From positions 1 to 64,000 of the forward strand of contig CAZFNI010000009.1 of NCBI GenBank assembly GCA_964520655.1: a DNA stretch of 64,000 bases, written 5' to 3'. This DNA is from JACQQW01 sp964520655. GTDB lineage: Bacteria; Omnitrophota; Gorgyraeia; Zapsychrales; Fredricksoniimonadaceae. This document shows positions 60,349-64,000 of this stretch, in pieces; position 1 is the first letter of the stretch; every line of letters begins with the position of its first letter. The translations under genes and the position numbers were made by a program. A model generated the notes under the pieces. The model had not been told where the DNA came from. It was given only the letters and a program-made list of their open reading frames with translations, and did no database searches.

Positions 60349-61273
60349 AAGACATCTGGTCCTTCCCTTCAGCATAAGGTGCGAAAATTATTGAACGCTC
60401 AAGGTCAGCCTCAGCAATAGCCGTTTGGGTTGACCTGAATGCCGTAAAAATGTTTTCCTTTGTCTCCGACGAACAGTTGTTCAAAATTATCCGGACGCTC
60501 TTCGATTCTTTGGCAAGCACTAACTTTAACCCCATACCGCCACCATCGGCTTCCCAGGCAAATTTCCCCAACAATTCTCCGCCAGAATTCTTAAACTTTG
60601 ACTCATCGACCAATATAAAGATGTTATCGGCATTCTCAATCATAGCTGATTTAACAGCGCACTCCGACGAATTATAGGCCAATAACCCATTAGAAAGACT
60701 CAATGTGCTCGCCGCCAGAAATGCCATCTTAGCCCTAAAGGAACGAAAGAATTCCGCCGCCTTGCCCACCAAACACCGTTCTTCATATAAATACCGTCCA
60801 CCGGTTAGGTGCAATCGTATGTTGGGAGGGCACGTGTAGTCTGACGCCGCTACATTATTAGTGATCACATTCAAATTTATATCGTTGACCATAGGATGCA
60901 ACGAAATCTCGCGGAACAGAATCTGCGTCGTTGACCCGGCATCAAGAAAGATGACGGTGGGTTCACCCTGATTTTCTTCAATAAAATATTTCTCGATTAC
61001 AAAGTTGGCGATGGCCTTCTTCTTATCGGCATTGTCTTGAAACCTACGATTAACCGCACAGTCTTTTACGCCGACAATTTTTGACCGAACACCACCCCGC
61101 ACTTTCAAAACCAATCCTTCTTGGTGAAGGCGATCAATGTCCTGCCATACCAATTTGATCGAGGGGTACTTGAACTTTTCCATCAATTCTTCGGAGGTTG
61201 CCATGGCCCGAGTGGTCAACTCCTGAAGAATCTGGATCTTCCTTGTATTTAGGACTTCTTTGGAAACACGCAT
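60347..61273 (-). CDS. DeoR-family transcriptional regulator
   Basis: The 308-residue protein has an N-terminal helix-turn-helix (about 10-60, MATSEELMEKFKYPSIKLVWQDIDRL) and a DeoR C-terminal ISOCOT sensor (about 75-250) with VIFLDAGSTTQILF, NVITNNVAASDY and the GRYLYEERCLVGKAAEFF loop. The sensor normally binds sugar phosphates or related metabolites. Bases around it are AT-rich like the rest of the island. It has its own near-consensus promoter and a palindromic candidate operator upstream, and points towards the TIR operon. Control of that operon is likely. Sensing of a phosphoribosyl compound released from NAD is speculation. Confidence 0.88.
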   Translation of the reverse strand: MRVSKEVLNTRKIQILQELTTRAMATSEELMEKFKYPSIKLVWQDIDRLHQEGLVLKVRGGVRSKIVGVKDCAVNRRFQDNADKKKAIANFVIEKYFIEENQGEPTVIFLDAGSTTQILFREISLHPMVNDINLNVITNNVAASDYTCPPNIRLHLTGGRYLYEERCLVGKAAEFFRSFRAKMAFLAASTLSLSNGLLAYNSSECAVKSAMIENADNIFILVDESKFKNSGGELLGKFAWEADGGGMGLKLVLAKESKSVRIILNNCSSETKENIFTAFRSTQTAIAEADLERSIIFAPYAEGKDQMS

Positions 61274-61308
61274 GCCTTACCTCTTAGCAAAAGATTGATC
61301 GGAGTGCT

Positions 61309-61336
61309 AATATAGCAAGGAATTCTTTATTGTCAA
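61309..61336 (-). promoter_or_regulatory. Promoter of the DeoR-family gene
   Basis: A perfect TTGACA (61336-61331) and TATATT (61314-61309, five of six) are 16 nt apart. The leader to the ATG at 61273 is about 29 nt and holds an AGAGG-type ribosome-binding site. Confidence 0.8.
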
Positions 61337-61353
61337 GATTATTTTTGCGGTTA

Positions 61354-61370
61354 TATGTAAAACTTACATA
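61354..61370. promoter_or_regulatory. Candidate operator palindrome upstream of the DeoR-family gene
   Basis: TATGTAA (61354-61360) and TTACATA (61364-61370) form a perfect 7-bp inverted repeat with a 3-nt spacer, 18 nt upstream of the -35 element. An AT-rich, partly palindromic stretch follows to about 61410. Confidence 0.5.
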
Positions 61371-61573
61371 GAATATTCCATAAATACACATATAATATCA
61401 TATTTTATAGAATTATTGAGGGTACTAATAAATCTTGCTGTTGCTCAAAACCTGTCTGGCGCCTTCACTTGTAGCATGAACATCGGGGCTATGATTCGGG
61501 GTCTTTGTAGCCTGTAATGGCCACTATATCCGCTTCTACGCCACTTTCACGAAGCACATCTCCCCCAAATACT
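61371..61573. other. Non-coding stretch between DeoR-family and GIY-YIG genes with a short decayed frame
   Basis: The first part is AT-rich. Between about 61500 and 61590 the minus strand reads a short open stretch (FGGDVLRESGVEADIVAITG, then YKDPES and a stop) out of frame with the GIY-YIG gene and without a start. It looks like the eroded tail of a mobile-element frame. I assign no function. Confidence 0.35.
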
Positions 61574-61837
61574 CTAGATATTTGAATTAACTTTTGGTAA
61601 TAATCTTTTCTTTAAAAACGCAAATCCTGATCCCGCCTTAAGATATCGTTCAAAACTTTCAGCCAATACATAGCTTGCAAACGTTATATATGTCTCTACT
61701 TTCCACGGAGCGTAACGCTGACAATACCCTGTTTTTGTACGGTTATGCTCGCCTAAGCGGCGTTGTAGATCTTGGGTCATTCCAATGTATAAACGATTAG
61801 GGTCGGTTTCACTGATAAGAATATAGACGATGTGCAT
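61574..61837 (-). CDS. GIY-YIG nuclease domain protein (UPF0213-like)
   Basis: The 87-residue protein is a single GIY-YIG domain. The first motif is VYILISETDPNRLYIGMT, followed by QRRLGEHNR with the conserved Arg, and late Glu in VLAESFERYLKAGSG. The start at ATG 61837 puts the fold at residue 1; a longer frame from 61870 adds 11 residues. Such small proteins are scattered, often mobile, and linked with structure-specific or homing nucleases. It lies next to two hairpins and tRNA-Glu at the right edge of the island and may have helped the island move. Confidence 0.82.
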   Translation of the reverse strand: MHIVYILISETDPNRLYIGMTQDLQRRLGEHNRTKTGYCQRYAPWKVETYITFASYVLAESFERYLKAGSGFAFLKKRLLPKVNSNI

Positions 61838-61916
61838 GTGAGTAAACAGGGGAGATTGAATACTTTCCATCGGGGGAAATGGAGCAATGCTTGTATTCTA
61901 CTTCGCTGAATACTTA

Positions 61917-61974
61917 CGTGTTCAGCTTCGTAGGAATGTACTCCTGCGAAGCTGACACACGAAAGTGCGTCAGC
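61917..61974. repeat. Two adjacent hairpins between GIY-YIG gene and tRNA-Glu
   Basis: CAGCTTCG(T)AGGA pairs with TCCT(G)CGAAGCTG at about 61922-61953, and TGACaCAC pairs with GTGcGTCA across a GAAA loop at about 61952-61971. They lie directly 3' of tRNA-Glu on the minus strand. There is no T-tract, so they may be element ends or RNA processing structures. Confidence 0.5.
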
Positions 61975-61982
61975 GTAGCAGA

Positions 61983-61997
61983 GTAGCCCCAACGGGA
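61983..61997. repeat. Right copy of the 15-bp tRNA-Glu 3'-end direct repeat (candidate att site)
   Basis: GTAGCCCCAACGGGA is part of the 3' end of tRNA-Glu and is identical to 58136-58150. The functional tRNA lies on this side, which suggests that the element inserted at the tRNA and left a fragment at the far end. Confidence 0.6.
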
Positions 61998-62058
61998 TTT
62001 GAACCCGTGTCTAAAGACTGAGAATCTTTCGTCCTGGACCAGGCTAGACGATGGGGCC
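61984..62058 (-). tRNA. tRNA-Glu (anticodon CTC)
   Basis: The minus strand folds into a 75-nt cloverleaf. The acceptor is GGCCCCA with TGGGGCT and discriminator A. The anticodon loop is TTCTCAG on AAAGA/TCTTT (anticodon CTC, reads GAG). The T-arm is ACGGGTTCAAATCCCGT. CCA is not encoded. Its 3' end is repeated at 58136-58150. Confidence 0.95.
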
Positions 62059-62122
62059 GTGATGTTCAAATATAACACACCGCGGTTTATCGTCAATAAT
62101 TTATTGCGGATACCCTTTGCTC

Positions 62123-62131
62123 TGATAAAAT
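62123..62131 (+). promoter_or_regulatory. Extended -10 of the FIST gene, possibly leaderless
   Basis: TGATAAAAT (62123-62131) is an extended -10 with five of six matches in the hexamer. Eight nucleotides separate it from the ATG at 62140 and there is no Shine-Dalgarno sequence. Confidence 0.5.
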
Positions 62132-62139
62132 AAACCGTT

Positions 62140-63324
62140 ATGTCCACCCAGATCGCGATCGGTTTCAGCCAGGCATCAATCGTCAGTGACGCCCTCACGC
62201 AGGCCTGCCTGTCCGTCAAGAACCAGCTAAAGAACAGGAACGCGGATTTTGTCATGGTCCTGGCCTGCTCGTCGCATATCCACCCAGACATCCTGGGAAC
62301 AGTTTTCAATATCCTTAAACCCATGCGGCTGATCGGCTGCTCCACCGCCGGGATCATGCTGACGGAAGGGGTCTTTAACCGCGGGATTGCCATCATCGGC
62401 ATCACCACCCAAGAGATATCATTTGGCATCTCCTCGACCAATCCCTGCGCGCCGACGGAGATGCGTCAGGCTGGCGTGGATTGGGCGCACCGCCTTATCA
62501 CCGATTCCCAGGTCACCCACCATGACGGGTGCATCCTTTTTGCCGATCACGCCAACATGATCAACCCATTCTTCATCCTTGGCGCGCAGGAAGTATTGGG
62601 GACAAGCTCCACGCTCTGCGGCACGCTGGCTAGCGACAATTACCAATTCCAGCATTCATCTTTGTTCTTCCAAAAACAGGTCCTGACCCAGGGGATCATC
62701 GGACTTATCGTCAGCGCGAATAAATTCGCTGTCGGCAACGCCAATGGATTTAAACCGCTGGGCAAACCACGCACCATCACCCGCGCGGAGAAGAACACGA
62801 TCGTCACGATCGACAATCAGCCGGCGGTCCATATCTATAAAGAATTCCTGGGTAAAGACGCTGAAGCACTTAACCGCAACACCTACAGCATGCCCGCGAT
62901 CCTCTATCCTTTAGGAATCTTCATTGAAGGACAGCACAGATATTTGATCAAGAATGCCGTTGACATCACTTTGGAGGGGAGTATTGTAGTGACGGGTGAA
63001 GTGCCTCAGGGCGCTGAAGTCCATTTGATGATCGGCAATAAGGATTCCTGCCGGAATTCCGCGATGGAAGCCGCCGCGATCGTCAAGGATGCGCTGGGCG
63101 GGCGCCAGGCCAAGCTTATTTTTGTCATTGAATCCGCCGGCCGGCAAAAGATCCTCAAACACAATGCCGGTATGGAGATCCTGGCCATCAAAGAAGCCCT
63201 GGGCTACACGACACCTATTATCGGCATGTACAGCTTCGGCGAGATAACCCCGTTATCTCAAGGGGCCAATATCAACAATATCCATTTGCAGAACGGAAGC
63301 ATCACGATCATCGCGATCGACTGA
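62140..63324 (+). CDS. FIST domain sensory protein
   Basis: The 394-residue protein has an N-terminal FIST domain (about 20-215, LIGCSTAGIMLTEGVFNRG) and a FIST_C domain (about 225-380, ending IIGMYSFGEITPLSQG). FIST domains are cytoplasmic ligand sensors, thought to bind small molecules such as amino acids, and usually act with signalling proteins. The next gene starts 1 nt after its stop and encodes a membrane-anchored, GAF-containing protein, which is the likely partner. No membrane segment is seen. Start chosen at ATG 62140. Confidence 0.9.
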   Translation: MSTQIAIGFSQASIVSDALTQACLSVKNQLKNRNADFVMVLACSSHIHPDILGTVFNILKPMRLIGCSTAGIMLTEGVFNRGIAIIGITTQEISFGISSTNPCAPTEMRQAGVDWAHRLITDSQVTHHDGCILFADHANMINPFFILGAQEVLGTSSTLCGTLASDNYQFQHSSLFFQKQVLTQGIIGLIVSANKFAVGNANGFKPLGKPRTITRAEKNTIVTIDNQPAVHIYKEFLGKDAEALNRNTYSMPAILYPLGIFIEGQHRYLIKNAVDITLEGSIVVTGEVPQGAEVHLMIGNKDSCRNSAMEAAAIVKDALGGRQAKLIFVIESAGRQKILKHNAGMEILAIKEALGYTTPIIGMYSFGEITPLSQGANINNIHLQNGSITIIAID

Positions 63325-63325
63325 T

Positions 63326-64000
63326 ATGATAGCCTGGTTTGAATCCATACAACTCATTGTCTTCATCACCGTCGGGGTTATCTTCACCGGTATCCTGTTC
63401 TATCTGTTAAGCGCCCTCTCCGGGCGCAACCAGACCATACGCCAGATGCTCGAAGAACATGAAAAACTCATGCGTTCTTTTAATGAACTTGACGAACAAG
63501 CCAAGCTCATTGTCCGCACCGATCTGGAACTCAACAAAGCCCAGGAAGAGCTCGACAAACGGTTAAACGGCATCAATGCCCTGCAACGGGCCTCCCGGCA
63601 GATCGCCCAGGCATTGAACGAAGCCGAAATATTCCAGCGGCTGGGTCCGGACCTGTTTGAAGAACTCGGGTTCTCGCTTTTGCTCATCGCATCATTTGAC
63701 GAACATGGCCCGGCGCGCAAACGCATCAGCCTGAACATCCCTGACGACAAAATTTCCGGGATCCTGAGCCGGTTTGAAAAGGACGATAGGCTAAAAGTCG
63801 CCCTCAGCGAACGGCACACCTTTTCCTCTAACAATGCATCCCGCACCAGCAAAGAAAAGATCATTACTATTTTTGAAGCAGAACATTTTATCCTTGCTCC
63901 TATTTATACCCAGAACAGCACGACGGGTTTTGTTTTTGTGGGCAACCGCTACAATGCCCCGCCCGTCACGCAGGGCGACGAAGAGCTGATCGGGATCTTA
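63326..64000 (+). CDS. Membrane-anchored GAF-domain protein, probable sensor kinase (partial)
   Basis: The frame opens with ATG at 63326, one base after the FIST stop, and runs off the right edge after 225 codons without a stop. There is a membrane helix (about 8-31, IVFITVGVIFTGILFYLL), a coiled coil (about 33-90) and a GAF-like region (from about 95; ELGFSLLLIASF and FILAPIYTQNSTTGFVFVG). This layout commonly leads to a histidine kinase or GGDEF domain, but none is visible here. Coupling to FIST suggests one signalling unit. Confidence 0.78.
   Translation, partial: MIAWFESIQLIVFITVGVIFTGILFYLLSALSGRNQTIRQMLEEHEKLMRSFNELDEQAKLIVRTDLELNKAQEELDKRLNGINALQRASRQIAQALNEAEIFQRLGPDLFEELGFSLLLIASFDEHGPARKRISLNIPDDKISGILSRFEKDDRLKVALSERHTFSSNNASRTSKEKIITIFEAEHFILAPIYTQNSTTGFVFVGNRYNAPPVTQGDEELIGIL

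Noticed and set aside
1..64000. CRISPR array, rRNA genes, complete transposon or prophage
   Set aside because: No regularly spaced direct repeats, no rRNA-like sequence, and no integrase, transposase or phage structural gene were seen.

Overview
The window looks like a chromosomal piece of an uncultured Gram-negative-type bacterium, most probably Candidatus Omnitrophota (OP3, PVC superphylum). This is inference. It rests on a secreted protein at the left edge whose N-terminal pattern I recall from large Omnitrophota proteins, on a secreted giant coiled-coil protein, a type IV pilin, a PEP-CTERM protein and TPR membrane proteins, and on base composition near 50% GC. I could not run a database search.

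Layout. (1) 416-14875, minus strand: one long co-directional run with a consensus promoter at 14979-15007. It reads purB, purC, a PurS-PurS-PurL fusion, a LOG-like gene, purQ, purM, purD, a TsaC-tyrosine phosphatase fusion, rpiB, glyA, nrdR, a bifunctional nuclease, cca and ygfZ. It joins purine and one-carbon synthesis to tRNA maturation. (2) 15.0-19.6 kb: a secreted DUF2059 protein, a polyprenyl synthase, hemW, a complete 16-codon Lys-rich minigene, tatA-tatC and a candidate small RNA. (3) 19.6-29.3 kb, minus: nifS, birA, bioF, bioH-like, bioC, bioD, bioA, mnmA, a MORN protein and pgi. This is a biotin operon bracketed by a sulfur donor and a tRNA thiolase. (4) 29.4-36.9 kb: tRNA-Leu(CAA), tRNA-Ala(GGC), rlmN, accA, an L,D-transpeptidase, a LamG protein and an atypical Nramp transporter. 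(5) 37-41.3 kb: comM and a signalling cassette with two degenerate receivers. (6) 41.3-52.5 kb: a TMTC-like membrane protein, a 1421-residue secreted coiled-coil protein, mutS-mutL and a pilin. (7) 52.5-57.9 kb: an acyltransferase, a CACHE-HAMP-GGDEF-EAL protein, a membrane protein and a PEP-CTERM protein. (8) About 58.1-62.0 kb: an AT-rich island between short direct repeats of the tRNA-Glu 3' end. (9) 62.1-64 kb: a FIST sensor and the start of a GAF-containing membrane protein.

The most interesting part is the island. A tight three-gene operon encodes a ThsB-like TIR protein, a membrane protein with two SLATT-type 2TM units, and a second, unrelated TIR protein. Upstream lie a compact region with three mutually complementary segments, with terminator-like signals on both strands, and a DeoR-family regulator with a near-consensus promoter and a palindromic candidate operator. 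I know of no characterised defence system with exactly this composition. A working model is that the TIR enzymes make an NAD-derived signal that opens or activates the SLATT membrane effector.

A second theme is promoter architecture. Several first-in-operon genes have a -10 element 6-8 nt before the ATG and no Shine-Dalgarno sequence, which suggests leaderless mRNAs beside conventional SD-led genes.
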